A DNA stretch of 20,315 nt from Saprospiraceae bacterium (GCA_020630355.1 JAHDBO010000006.1:1-20315), one strand, 5' to 3'. Numbered from the stretch's first letter, positions 1 to 8,500 are shown. Numbers and translations: made by a program. Notes: a model not told the origin generated them from the sequence alone.

Positions 1-297
1 ATAAGCCTTATCGATGGTCTCAATTTTTCAAGTCGTTCCGACAAAACTTAAAGTACTTTCCATTCTTTTTACCCTTTGGCTGGCCTGTTCTCTTTTCAGA
101 ATTTGACAGGCTTTGGAAGAAAAGCAAAGGAAAGGATGTCCACATTCGTTTTGGGTGGGGTTCTTTCTTCAGAATGGTTTGGCACAATCCTTTTTCGATT
201 GCTTTTTTTATCCCGGTCTTGGGTTGGATACCGATTATTGTCAAGCAGTGGCTTTGGAAGAAATCTAATTGATGGTTTTTCATCATCGATTTCAAGC
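1..297. other. left-edge stretch without a convincing gene
   Basis: This stretch lies downstream of the histidine kinase and runs to the window edge. A minus-strand frame (20-301) starts with ATG overlapping the kinase stop as ATGA, which superficially looks like translational coupling. Its predicted 93-residue product is basic, has no recognisable domain and reads like non-coding translation. Plus-strand and other minus-strand frames are equally open and equally unconvincing. A 14-bp direct repeat, GGCTTTGGAAGAAA, occurs at 109-122 and 250-263. The region could be a 3' untranslated or spacer sequence, or decayed coding DNA. I see no terminator that I would defend. Confidence 0.4.
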
Positions 298-2325
298 TCA
301 TTCGTCATCTTTCTCAAGCGGTATTTTTACAAAAAAAGTGCTTCCCTTATTGGGTTCGGATTCCACCCAAATATCTCCCCCCATATTATCCACTATCTTT
401 TTACAAAGTGCCAAACCAATGCCTGTTCCTGAGTATTCCTCTCTGGTATGTAATCGTTGAAAAACCGCAAATATCAACTCTAAATGTGCTGCTTCGATAC
501 CTATTCCATTATCCTCGACCGACAAAACCATACTATCTCCATCTAACACTTGGCTTATCCGTATCGCTGGTATTCTATCGGGATGCGAATACTTTAAGGC
601 ATTACCAATCAAGTTTTGCAGCAGAGCAATCATCATTGTACGATTTCCATACACAGGGTGAAATAGAGCTGCCTCAATATCTGCCTTTTTTTCATTGATA
701 GAGGAACGCAAATTTTGTACAACAATAAAATACACCTCATTCAGATCTATCATGGATAGTTCTTTATTCTTTCTACCGACTCTTGAATATTCTAAGATGT
801 CTTGTATCAAATGATCCATCCGTTTGGCGCCCCCTACCACGTATTCCATAAATTCATCTGCCTCTCTGTCTTCTAATTTAGAAATATACCTTCTTCCTAG
901 TAATTGGATATAACTCGTTATCATCCTAAGAGGTTCCCTTAAATCATGAGAAACCACATAAGCAAACTGCTCCAACTCTTTATTGCTCTTCTCTAACTCT
1001 TGCTCATTTTCTTTCCTTATTATATCTAGCTCATTTTCATTTGTGATATCCCTTAACATGCAAAGCATCATGAGCGGATTACCCATCCCGTCTCTAATTA
1101 CAGTTGTAATCGCATCACAATATAAAACATCGCCATTTTTGTGGATATACCTTTTTTTATATTTGTAAACATCCCCTTGTTGATCATCCTCCTTCAGAAG
1201 CGCATAAGCGGAAATACCTCTATCCTCCTCATGGGAAATATCATCCCCTTTTATATTCAATAGCTCATCATAAGGAAAGCCAAATAAATGCACAGCTGCA
1301 TTATTAGCGTCAATTAATTTTCTTTCTTCTGTAAAATCAGTTAAAACAATGGGAAGAGGGGCATTTTCAAAAAACTTTCTAAACATAATTAGATTCGCTT
1401 CAGATTGCTTCTTAGTCTCCATATAATCCGTGATGTCTTCACTGATTATAATAAGCCCTTTGTTATTGTAGCCCGGGGATTTAAAAGGGATTTGATTCAT
1501 TCTCAACCATCTTAAATCACCATCTTTACCAACATATCGCTCTATCTTCCCAAGGATTGGTTTATCACTATTAATGATTTGAAGGTCTTCTTCAAAACAC
1601 CTTTGTGCCTCTTCCTTAGAGATTAATTCCTCAAGGTTCTTTCCTTCTATTTCGTTTAATGGTTTCCCAACAAAATCAGAGTGGGCTTGATTAGCCATGA
1701 CAACATTATTTTTGTCATCTTTTACGACCACCATAGCAGATATATTCTGAAGAAAAAGGTTGAACTCTTCATTTTTTTCATCCAATGTCCTTTCGTATCG
1801 CTTAAACTCATCTAGCATTTTCATTTTGTTCATACCGATTACAACACATACCAACAGAATGATAAAATGCCCCAAATAAGGAAAATGCAGACCTATTGGC
1901 ATACCAGATAATACAGAAAAGAAGATGGCAACTATAAATGAAAATGCGTAATAATTAATAAGAATTTCTTTTCGACTTATAGTGAGGCTTATTATTATAA
2001 AATTCAGCCAGAGAAAAATGACTGCGAACTGGGCAAATTGAAAAAAATAAACTTGAACAGTTAAAAGAAAAGTATATACAAAGAACAGATAATCATTTAT
2101 CTTTCTAAACTGCTTAAAAGGTACGATGTAAGAATAAATCAGAAACACGAAGACCAAGGCAGCCTTCAGCCATACAAAAGGATGCAAATAATCGATACTA
2201 TCGTCAAACTGTTCTAGCTTACTCCACATAAGTGGACTTATCAAAAACAATAACAAAGAAACACGCCCGACGATATACTTTTCGAATATTGAATCTATTC
2301 TTTTCTTTAAATTATCGTAATTCAT
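298..2325 (-). CDS. membrane-bound PAS-PAS sensor histidine kinase
   Basis: This is a two-component sensor kinase that autophosphorylates on histidine. The N-terminus (about residues 20-165) is hydrophobic, with roughly five to six predicted membrane helices and no large extracytoplasmic loop. Two PAS domains follow (about 185-305 and 312-432); each ends in an 'ITD/ITN'-type PAC tail (EDITDYME, RDITNENE). A coiled linker leads to the HisKA H-box SHDLREPLRMI with phospho-acceptor His460, then the N-box QNLIGNALKYS (570-580), G1 DNGIGIE (605-611) and G2 SGTGIGLAL (632-640) of the HATPase domain. The H-box resembles those of phytochrome-type kinases, but no bilin-binding GAF domain is present. 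No receiver domain or response regulator gene is visible, so it is an orphan kinase within this window. It is divergent from the ligase gene, with a 66-bp gap. The stimulus is unknown; it could be a membrane state or a small ligand. Confidence 0.93.
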   Translation of the reverse strand: MNYDNLKKRIDSIFEKYIVGRVSLLLFLISPLMWSKLEQFDDSIDYLHPFVWLKAALVFVFLIYSYIVPFKQFRKINDYLFFVYTFLLTVQVYFFQFAQFAVIFLWLNFIIISLTISRKEILINYYAFSFIVAIFFSVLSGMPIGLHFPYLGHFIILLVCVVIGMNKMKMLDEFKRYERTLDEKNEEFNLFLQNISAMVVVKDDKNNVVMANQAHSDFVGKPLNEIEGKNLEELISKEEAQRCFEEDLQIINSDKPILGKIERYVGKDGDLRWLRMNQIPFKSPGYNNKGLIIISEDITDYMETKKQSEANLIMFRKFFENAPLPIVLTDFTEERKLIDANNAAVHLFGFPYDELLNIKGDDISHEEDRGISAYALLKEDDQQGDVYKYKKRYIHKNGDVLYCDAITTVIRDGMGNPLMMLCMLRDITNENELDIIRKENEQELEKSNKELEQFAYVVSHDLREPLRMITSYIQLLGRRYISKLEDREADEFMEYVVGGAKRMDHLIQDILEYSRVGRKNKELSMIDLNEVYFIVVQNLRSSINEKKADIEAALFHPVYGNRTMMIALLQNLIGNALKYSHPDRIPAIRISQVLDGDSMVLSVEDNGIGIEAAHLELIFAVFQRLHTREEYSGTGIGLALCKKIVDNMGGDIWVESEPNKGSTFFVKIPLEKDDE

Positions 2326-2391
2326 TTATTTTGCCAAACGTTTTGATGTTGTCCTTGTTTTTGATGTGCTAAGTGCTTAATTATACTTTTA

Positions 2392-5082
2392 ATGAGAGTA
2401 GGAATTTTATTTGGAGGCCCTTCTAGGGAAAGGGAAATTGCTTTTGCAGGTGGTCGTACGGTGTACGACAACCTAGACAAAACGCTTTTTACGCCTATTC
2501 CTATTTTCATAGATTCTCATAAAAATTTGTGCTTGCTAAATTGGGAACATATATATAAGGGGACAATTAGAGATTTTTATCCCCCCGCTCATTTGTGCCC
2601 ATCTTCGCCCAACAACTTTCAAATATACGTAGAAAGTATAGCCAATGTTGCAGATAAAGGGCAAGATGATTTATTGAACGCTATAGGTCAAAAAGTACAT
2701 TTTCACGATTTAAAAGACTTAATTGATGTCGCTTTCCTCTCACTCCACGGTGAATTTGGAGAAGATGGTCAGATACAAGGCTTGCTAGAAAGCTTAAACA
2801 TCCCCTATACAGGTTCAGGTATTCGTGCTTGTTCGATTGGGATGGATAAGGCTTATCAGAAAAAACTAATGGAAAAAGGTGGTTTTGACTGCCCCAAAGT
2901 TTTTGAAATCAGCAGGACACAATGGCTCAATAAAACGGATTCCTCCTCTTTCTACCGAAAAGCCAAAGAAGAAATCCGATTTCCACTTGTCATTCGCCCT
3001 GCCAATCAAGGCTCTTCCATCGGTGTCAGCATCGTCAAAGAAACTGCCGACCAAAGTAATTTTGAAGCTTTGGTCGATAAGGCATTTTTTATTAAAAACA
3101 TCTCTCCCCTAGAATGGCAAGCCCGCTCACAGGAAGAAAAAAGGATAGCGGTACAGGAAATCATTGACATCAGGGATGGCATTGGCTTCCCAATATCAGT
3201 AGAAGGTAAGCTCATTTATCATCCAGAAGAACTGCTTCTTTTCTTAAATAATCGCTCTGAAAAAACAGAAGCAGACAATATCCAGCTCATCAGTCACCAA
3301 ACCGAACAAAAAGCCATCGTTGAAGCTTTCATCCACGGTAAGGAATTTTCTTGTATTGTGGCTCAATTAGAGGATGGTTCGACTGTTGCACTTCCTCCTA
3401 CTGAAATCATTAAAGGAAGTGAGGTATTTGATTATCGTTCTAAATATTTGCCTGGCCTTTCTAGGAAAGTGACGCCGATTGATTTGCCTGACCAAGCCAT
3501 ACAAGCGATTCGCCAAGAATGTCAACGCCTTTTTGAATATTTTGAGTTCAATGTATATGCCCGTATCGACGGTTTTATAACCGATGAGGGTAAGATTTTC
3601 TTAAACGACCCGAACACTACTTCGGGCATGCTGCCTTCTTCCTTTTTCTTTCATCAGGCTGCTGAAATTGGGATGAATCCATCTCAGTTTTTGACTTATA
3701 TTATTAGAACTTCTATTCAGGAAAGAATCCGTACCTCGAATACAATCCCTGTTTGGAGTGGTCTTCTTTATGAATTAGACCAAAAAATCCTAGCACTCAA
3801 TCAAGGACAACACCGAAAAAAGACGATTGGGGTCATCATGGGGGGCTACTCTTTTGAGCGACATATCTCTGTAGAGAGTGGTCGTAATATTTTCGAAAAA
3901 CTCGCTAGTTCTTCCGATTATGAGGCAATTCCTATTTTCTTGACAGGAAGTGCAGACAATATCGAATTATACCAACTGCCCAACAACCTTTTATTGAAGG
4001 ACAATGCGGATGATATTCGAGATAAAATATTACATTTCAAAAAGCATCCTATTGTAGAACAAATAAAAGAGGAATGTGCTGCCTTAACGGAAAAATACAC
4101 CAATCAAAATACCGTTTTTGAACCAAGAGCCCTTGATTTTGAGGATTTATCCCAATCGGTAGATGGTGTATTCATCGCTTTGCATGGTCGACCTGGCGAA
4201 GATGGCACTATTCAGACACATCTAGAAAAATGGGGTATCCCTTACAACGGTTCGGGTTTTGATTCCTCTCAAATCACCATCAACAAATACAATACGCTGC
4301 AACAACTAAAATCTCATGGTTTTGTGGTTACAGAGCAGTTATTGTATCACAAGAATGATTACGATAGAAACCCTGAAAAAGCCCTCCGTGATTTAGAGCA
4401 GCGATTCGATTATCCTTTTATCGTAAAGCCCGTTGATGACGGTTGTAGTTCAGCCGTTTTAATGGTAAAAAATGAGCAGCAGTTACGGATATATCTAGAA
4501 ACTATTTTCCGAAAGGAAGAAAACATAAGCGAACAAGCGAGACAATCGCTTGGTTTGGAACACAACGAGGAATTCCCTAGGAAAGAAGTCGTCTTGGTGG
4601 AAGCATTAATTCAATCCAATGGCGCCTCCCAATTCATGGAAATCACTGGGGGACTGATGACGCATTTCAAAAATGGGAAAATAGAATATGAGATTTTTGA
4701 ACCTTCAGAGGCTTTGTCTGGCGGTGAAATATTGAGTTTAGAGGAAAAATTCCTAGCAGGGGAAGGTCAAAATATCACTCCTGCCCGCTTTGGTTCTAAT
4801 CCAGATGAATATGCGTATATTGCAGCCAAGGTAAAAGCAGACTTGGAACGAGCTGCTACGATTTTAAAGGTAGAAGGCTACGCACGAATCGACGCTTTTG
4901 TACGTGTTTATGACAATAAAAAAGTTGAAACAGTCATTATTGAGGTTAATTCACTGCCAGGTATGACACCTGCCACGTGTATTTTCCATCAAGCGGCTGT
5001 AAACGGGTATAAGCCCTTCGATTTTATACATCACATTATTGAATTTGGTATTCAAAATGGAAAAAATAAAAAACTGGTTTAG
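2392..5082 (+). CDS. ddl: tandem (fused) D-alanine--D-alanine ligase-like protein
   Basis: D-Ala-D-Ala ligases are ATP-grasp enzymes that make the dipeptide for peptidoglycan precursors in the cytoplasm; a normal one has about 300-370 residues. This protein has 896 and contains two complete Ddl-like units, about 1-445 and 477-896. Unit 1 starts GILFGGPSREREI (Glu15), then LHGEFGEDGQIQG and PYTGSG, GSSIG at 207-211, an omega loop DYRSKYL (Tyr352), RID (391-393) and NDPNTTSGM (406-408). Unit 2 starts IGVIMGGYSFERHI (His492), then LHGRPGEDGTIQ, NGSG, VKPVDDGCSSA (679-688), KFLAGEGQNITPA (Phe787), RID (832-834) and EVNSLPGM (Glu851, Asn853). Unit 1 keeps the DdlB triad Glu15-Ser150-Tyr216 but has Asp406 at the metal Glu270 and Arg202 at Lys144. 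Unit 2 is the reverse. Unit 1 also has about 60-80 extra residues around 225-305. The start lies directly at the fold's first strand, so there is no leader. Ligase membership is sure; the substrates of each half are inference. Confidence 0.9.
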   Translation: MRVGILFGGPSREREIAFAGGRTVYDNLDKTLFTPIPIFIDSHKNLCLLNWEHIYKGTIRDFYPPAHLCPSSPNNFQIYVESIANVADKGQDDLLNAIGQKVHFHDLKDLIDVAFLSLHGEFGEDGQIQGLLESLNIPYTGSGIRACSIGMDKAYQKKLMEKGGFDCPKVFEISRTQWLNKTDSSSFYRKAKEEIRFPLVIRPANQGSSIGVSIVKETADQSNFEALVDKAFFIKNISPLEWQARSQEEKRIAVQEIIDIRDGIGFPISVEGKLIYHPEELLLFLNNRSEKTEADNIQLISHQTEQKAIVEAFIHGKEFSCIVAQLEDGSTVALPPTEIIKGSEVFDYRSKYLPGLSRKVTPIDLPDQAIQAIRQECQRLFEYFEFNVYARIDGFITDEGKIFLNDPNTTSGMLPSSFFFHQAAEIGMNPSQFLTYIIRTSIQERIRTSNTIPVWSGLLYELDQKILALNQGQHRKKTIGVIMGGYSFERHISVESGRNIFEKLASSSDYEAIPIFLTGSADNIELYQLPNNLLLKDNADDIRDKILHFKKHPIVEQIKEECAALTEKYTNQNTVFEPRALDFEDLSQSVDGVFIALHGRPGEDGTIQTHLEKWGIPYNGSGFDSSQITINKYNTLQQLKSHGFVVTEQLLYHKNDYDRNPEKALRDLEQRFDYPFIVKPVDDGCSSAVLMVKNEQQLRIYLETIFRKEENISEQARQSLGLEHNEEFPRKEVVLVEALIQSNGASQFMEITGGLMTHFKNGKIEYEIFEPSEALSGGEILSLEEKFLAGEGQNITPARFGSNPDEYAYIAAKVKADLERAATILKVEGYARIDAFVRVYDNKKVETVIIEVNSLPGMTPATCIFHQAAVNGYKPFDFIHHIIEFGIQNGKNKKLV

Positions 5083-6001
5083 GGAGTTCTTCCTATTCAT
5101 CTCAAGTAAAATTTTCCTTAAAAACTTCGCCTATATTATAGGGATGTTCTTAGGGTTTATGTTCCTGACTTTTTGGGGTTTGAAATGCTATACTAATCAT
5201 GGCGAATCAAGAGAAGTCCCTGATTTGACGGGCCTGCATATCGAGAAGGCGCAAAAGCTCGCCAAAAATAAAAAACTAAAGACCATCGTGATTGATACGA
5301 GCTACCAACCTACGAAGAAGCCTTATGTGGTCTTGGAGCAAAATCCAAATCCTAATTCAAGGGTAAAGGAAAATCGGAACATCTACTTGACTATCAATAG
5401 AGCGGATGCACCGATGACAGAATTTCCTCTTTATCGTTCGGGGGAGTCCCTTTGGGGTAAGCAATACAATGATGTTGCTAATGCCTTGAAAAATGCCCGA
5501 TTGAACTCTGAGGTTGTCGCCCGTATTCCGTACGAAGATGCCAAGAACACTGTTCTGGAATTTATCATTGACGGAGATACGATCACCAATCAGGTCAAAA
5601 CCTTAAAATCCATCAAAGTTCCGATGTATAGCACGGTCGGACTAGTGGTGGCAGAGTCTGGTTCGGGCAAGGTGGAGATTCCCAACTTGATTTGTAGAAC
5701 TTATGGCGAAACGAAGTTTTTACTGAGTGGTTTGAATTTGAATATTGGTACGGTACTCGGCGAAGAAAACGACAATGCCTATGTTTACAAGCAAATCCCG
5801 CCTTTTGAAGAGGGACGCTTCATGAAAATGGGCGAACAAATGGATGTTTATCTGACTTCAACTCCTCCAGAAGGATGCTTGACCGATGTCAATGCTCCTG
5901 ATTTGGAAACGCCTAGTAGTGGAGGTGAAAGCACTGAAACTGATAGCGATAACAATTCCAGCGAAAGTGAACCTGACTTCGATGAGGAAGAAGAATTTTA
6001 A
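5057..6001 (+). CDS. membrane-anchored PASTA-domain protein
   Basis: This is a single-pass membrane protein with an extracytoplasmic PASTA region; PASTA domains often bind peptidoglycan or muropeptides. I chose the ATG at 5057, which overlaps the ligase 3' end by 26 bp. A TTG six codons earlier is in frame but less likely. The 314-residue product has a short basic cytoplasmic N-terminus, one helix at about 22-43, and a first PASTA domain at about 54-115 (VPDLTGLHIEKAQKLA ... LTINR). A looser second repeat lies at about 120-205 and a third at about 207-275 (IPNLICRTYGETKFLL ... VYLTS). The tail (about 277-314) is rich in Ser, Asp and Glu. No kinase domain is attached, unlike the PknB or PrkC proteins of Gram-positive bacteria. 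A PASTA gene beside ddl is, to my knowledge, common in Bacteroidota. The overlap argues for translational coupling with the ligase. Confidence 0.88.
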   Translation: MEKIKNWFREFFLFISSKIFLKNFAYIIGMFLGFMFLTFWGLKCYTNHGESREVPDLTGLHIEKAQKLAKNKKLKTIVIDTSYQPTKKPYVVLEQNPNPNSRVKENRNIYLTINRADAPMTEFPLYRSGESLWGKQYNDVANALKNARLNSEVVARIPYEDAKNTVLEFIIDGDTITNQVKTLKSIKVPMYSTVGLVVAESGSGKVEIPNLICRTYGETKFLLSGLNLNIGTVLGEENDNAYVYKQIPPFEEGRFMKMGEQMDVYLTSTPPEGCLTDVNAPDLETPSSGGESTETDSDNNSSESEPDFDEEEEF

Positions 6002-6020
6002 AATAAAAAAATAAAGCATA

Positions 6021-6335
6021 ATGGAACTTACCGTTCAAGCACTGAAAGAAAAAATGGACAATGGGGATGCTTTCGTATTGATAGATGTGAGAGAGCCGAA
6101 TGAACACAATGCATTCAACATTGGTGGCCAATTGATTCCCGTAGGAAGTATTCCTTCTACTATTCCAGATTTAGAGGACCATCTCGAAGAAGAAATCATC
6201 GTTTACTGCCGCTCTGGGCAACGTTCCGCTATGGCACAGCAATTTTTATTGCAGGCTGGTTTCAAAAATGTTCTGAACTTACGTGGTGGGATGCTCGCTT
6301 GGGCAGATAAATTTGGTGGGATCAAGACGTCTTAA
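6021..6335 (+). CDS. single-domain rhodanese-like protein
   Basis: This is a cytoplasmic 104-residue rhodanese-fold protein, a sulfurtransferase or sulfur carrier that holds persulfide on a cysteine. It has the N-terminal signature VLIDVREPNEHNAFNIGG (about 19-36) and the active-site loop YCRSGQRSA with Cys63, a CRSGxRS loop typical of GlpE/PspE-like single-domain proteins. The C-terminal NLRGGMLAW motif (about 87-95) completes the fold. It starts 19 bp after the PASTA stop on the same strand and is probably the last gene of that operon. Its 3' end overlaps that of the reductase gene on the other strand by 14 bp. The sulfur acceptor is unknown, and its place in a wall cluster may be incidental. 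Confidence 0.92.
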   Translation: MELTVQALKEKMDNGDAFVLIDVREPNEHNAFNIGGQLIPVGSIPSTIPDLEDHLEEEIIVYCRSGQRSAMAQQFLLQAGFKNVLNLRGGMLAWADKFGGIKTS

Positions 6336-6828
6336 TTCTTTTAGCAAACTCTTTTAGAGATAGCTCTACAGATGTTTCGAGCCCATCCTCTATCCAAGTA
6401 TGCAAATCACCCAAATAGGTCATTCCGAGATAATCGGCGGACAATTGGAACGGGGTAAAGAAAGCTGTTGTAGGCATTGGTTCAGAACCACAGCATACAG
6501 CAGCCATTCGCTTGCCTCTTAGCTTTCGACCTGTATCTTTCTCTATTTGTAAGCAATCCGAAAGCCTATCGAAGAAGACTTTCATGATGCCGCTCATGGA
6601 ATACCAATAGACGGGTGTTGCAAAAATAAAGGTATCATAATCTTGGACAAGTCGGCGAATCAAAGGCAGAAACTCGTCGTTCTGATGCCGATGCTTGTAA
6701 TCGTAATGGTGGATTTCCAAATCCTTGAGATTTATAATATCCGCACCGAGTAAGGGAGCAAGTACATCTACAATCTGACGCGTATTCCCGTCGCTCCTTG
6801 AAGAGCCTTGTAGGATTACACTAGGCAT
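6322..6828 (-). CDS. flavodoxin-fold NAD(P)H-dependent FMN reductase / quinone reductase family
   Basis: This is a cytoplasmic flavoprotein of the NADPH-dependent FMN reductase superfamily. I chose the ATG at 6828, giving 168 residues, because it overlaps the truB stop by 8 bp (ATGCCTAG) and the strand-loop MPSVILQGSSRSDGNT follows at once. A start 11 codons upstream would add an atypical basic segment. The FMN phosphate loop is GSSRSDGNT, and the flavin-contacting motif is ATPVYWYSMSGIMKVFFDR, typical of 'multimeric flavodoxin WrbA-like' annotations. A downstream AAVCCGSEPMPT loop lies at about 109-120. Electron acceptor and role are not evident. It is the last gene of the uppP-truB run and converges on the rhodanese gene. 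Confidence 0.87.
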   Translation of the reverse strand: MPSVILQGSSRSDGNTRQIVDVLAPLLGADIINLKDLEIHHYDYKHRHQNDEFLPLIRRLVQDYDTFIFATPVYWYSMSGIMKVFFDRLSDCLQIEKDTGRKLRGKRMAAVCCGSEPMPTTAFFTPFQLSADYLGMTYLGDLHTWIEDGLETSVELSLKEFAKRIKTS

Positions 6829-7543
6829 TTTCTTCCATTTCCAAGGAAGATAAATGTTCAATCAAGGCTTCCAAGTCCCAAGCATCATCAACATGATAAT
6901 CGCCTATCTTCGTACGGCGCAGGGCACTCAAATGCGCTCCGGAGCGCATTGCTTTACCATAGTCATGCGCTAGCGAACGGATGTACGTTCCTTTGCTACA
7001 AGTGACTTTGAAATCTACTTCTGGTAATTCTACTTTCGTCAAATCAAAATCAAAAATCTCTACGGGGCGTGGTTTGACTTCTACCTTTTGCCCCTTCCTC
7101 GCTTTCTTATACAATGGTTGTCCATCCACTTTTATAGCAGAAAACATGGGTGGCAACTGCTCCAATGGCCCTAGGAACTGTTGACGGGCTTGCTCTAATA
7201 AATCCGCATTGATATGCTCCGTTGGGAAGGTTTCATCAACCTCCGTTTCTTTATCATAAGAAGGAGTAGAACCGCCTAAGGTAATTGTACCTGTATATTC
7301 CTTGGGCAATCCCTGAAACTCCGACAAACGTTTCGTGAATTTGCCCGTACAGATAATCAACAATCCCGTCGCCATAGGGTCAAGCGTCCCAGCGTGGCCC
7401 ACTTTGATGTTTTTGACTTGTAGGAGATACTTAAGTTTATACCTTATTTTATTGACCACATCAAAAGAAGTCCAAGACATCGGTTTATCTACCAATAAAA
7501 TTTCTCCTTCTTTAAAATTGAATCGCCTCGGCTCTGGCTCCAT
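6821..7543 (-). CDS. truB: tRNA pseudouridine(55) synthase TruB
   Basis: TruB isomerises U55 in the T-loop of nearly all elongator tRNAs. The 240-residue protein is at the compact end of the family, with a short C-terminal region after the catalytic domain. The catalytic signature is GHAGTLDPMATGLL with nucleophile Asp55. Other family blocks are LLVDKPMSWTSFDVV (16-30), YTGTITLGGSTPSYDKETE (about 83-101), the PPMFSAIKVDGQPLYKKARKG box (about 131-151) and CSKGTYIRSLAHDYG (about 183-197). The ATG start at 7543 lies 23 bp after the uppP stop. The uppP-truB order is a conserved arrangement that I recall in Bacteroidota, which supports a shared transcript. Nothing is missing. Confidence 0.97.
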   Translation of the reverse strand: MEPEPRRFNFKEGEILLVDKPMSWTSFDVVNKIRYKLKYLLQVKNIKVGHAGTLDPMATGLLIICTGKFTKRLSEFQGLPKEYTGTITLGGSTPSYDKETEVDETFPTEHINADLLEQARQQFLGPLEQLPPMFSAIKVDGQPLYKKARKGQKVEVKPRPVEIFDFDLTKVELPEVDFKVTCSKGTYIRSLAHDYGKAMRSGAHLSALRRTKIGDYHVDDAWDLEALIEHLSSLEMEENA

Positions 7544-7566
7544 TATTATTTGGTTTGGTGAAAGGA

Positions 7567-8364
7567 CTACGCCATAATCATCGCTACTGCCCCTACAACG
7601 AAACAGTAAATAGCAAAATACATCAATTTTCCTTTTTTAACAATATTAATCATCCAAGTGCAAGCCAAAAGACCAGAAACAAAAGCGGCACAAAAGCCAG
7701 CTAGTAATGGCGCCCAAGAAACGGTTGCGCTAGGTGCTTCCATCAAATCTTTTACATCCAAAATAGACACGCCGATTATTGGCGCTAATACCATCAAAAA
7801 CGAAAACTTGGCAATCTTTGCTTTGTCTACGCCTAGGAGCAATCCAGTGGCAATAGTACTACCTGAACGAGATATACCTGGCAAGACCGCACAAGCTTGC
7901 GCTAAACCTATGATAAAGGCATCTTTGTAATTGACAGCTCTCCCCTCTTCTCGGATACTCGAAGCATATTTTGTCAAAAACAGCAGCAAGCCCGTTATAA
8001 TTAACATACATCCCACAAAGAAAATTCGACCATCAAATAGGCTTTCTATCTGGTCTTTCAATAAAATGCCTACCAAGCCAACTGGAATCATTGACAGTAG
8101 TATTTTAATCGTGTATTCCGTTTCCTCGTTCCATTTAAACTTTAGCAGTCCTTGAATGATTTCTATTATATCCTTTCGGAAAATAATGATAGTGCTCAAT
8201 ACGGTTGCTAAGTGAACAATCACCGAAAAAAGGAGGTCTTCCTCTCCCAAATCAAAATCTAGAATAGCCTGCCCCAATTCGATGTGACCGCTCGAACTGA
8301 CAGGTAAAAACTCGGTCAATCCTTGTATTAAGCCTAGGATGATTGCCTTTAAAATTTCAGACAT
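7567..8364 (-). CDS. uppP: undecaprenyl-diphosphate phosphatase UppP (BacA)
   Basis: This integral membrane enzyme dephosphorylates undecaprenyl pyrophosphate, recycling the lipid carrier for peptidoglycan and other envelope glycans; overproduction gives bacitracin resistance. The 265-residue length is normal. The two hallmark motifs are present: GLIQGLTEFLPVSSSGH (11-27), with the conserved Glu residues and Ser-Ser-Gly-His, and LPGISRSGSTIATGLLLG (161-178) with Arg166. About seven to eight hydrophobic helices fill the rest. It leads the uppP-truB-reductase run, 209 bp downstream of glgC. Together with the tandem ligase on the opposite strand, it makes this neighbourhood rich in wall-precursor functions, although the two are not co-transcribed. 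Confidence 0.96.
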   Translation of the reverse strand: MSEILKAIILGLIQGLTEFLPVSSSGHIELGQAILDFDLGEEDLLFSVIVHLATVLSTIIIFRKDIIEIIQGLLKFKWNEETEYTIKILLSMIPVGLVGILLKDQIESLFDGRIFFVGCMLIITGLLLFLTKYASSIREEGRAVNYKDAFIIGLAQACAVLPGISRSGSTIATGLLLGVDKAKIAKFSFLMVLAPIIGVSILDVKDLMEAPSATVSWAPLLAGFCAAFVSGLLACTWMINIVKKGKLMYFAIYCFVVGAVAMIMA

Positions 8365-8500
8365 TATTTGTAGTTAATAGATTTTATTCTAAAATCAGAT
8401 ATTAGTAATTAGTCTTTAGATATTAGATTGAAAATCATTTTTTTTATAGCCTAATGTTTTTACCAAAATCGAAAATAGAATAATGTCTAATAGATAAAAT

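Noticed and set aside
20..301. Minus-strand 93-codon frame overlapping the kinase stop as ATGA
   Set aside because: The basic, low-information product has no recognisable domain, and equally long frames exist on both strands over the same bases; the overlap alone is not enough.
76..432. Plus-strand 118-codon frame at the left edge
   Set aside because: It runs antisense into the conserved end of the histidine kinase and its Ser/Phe-rich product looks like an antisense translation.
2326..2391. TTTG-N20-TACTTTTA as a promoter for the tandem ligase
   Set aside because: The -7 box would touch the ATG, placing the transcript start inside the gene; the ligase fold begins at that ATG, so this cannot be its promoter.
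5039..5056. TTG start six codons upstream for the PASTA protein
   Set aside because: The ATG at 5057 gives a normal basic N-terminus before the membrane helix; no reason to prefer a rarer start.
6829..6861. Eleven-codon N-terminal extension of the flavodoxin-fold reductase
   Set aside because: It lies wholly inside truB in another frame and adds a basic segment before the first beta strand; the ATG at 6828 fits the fold and the stop-start overlap.
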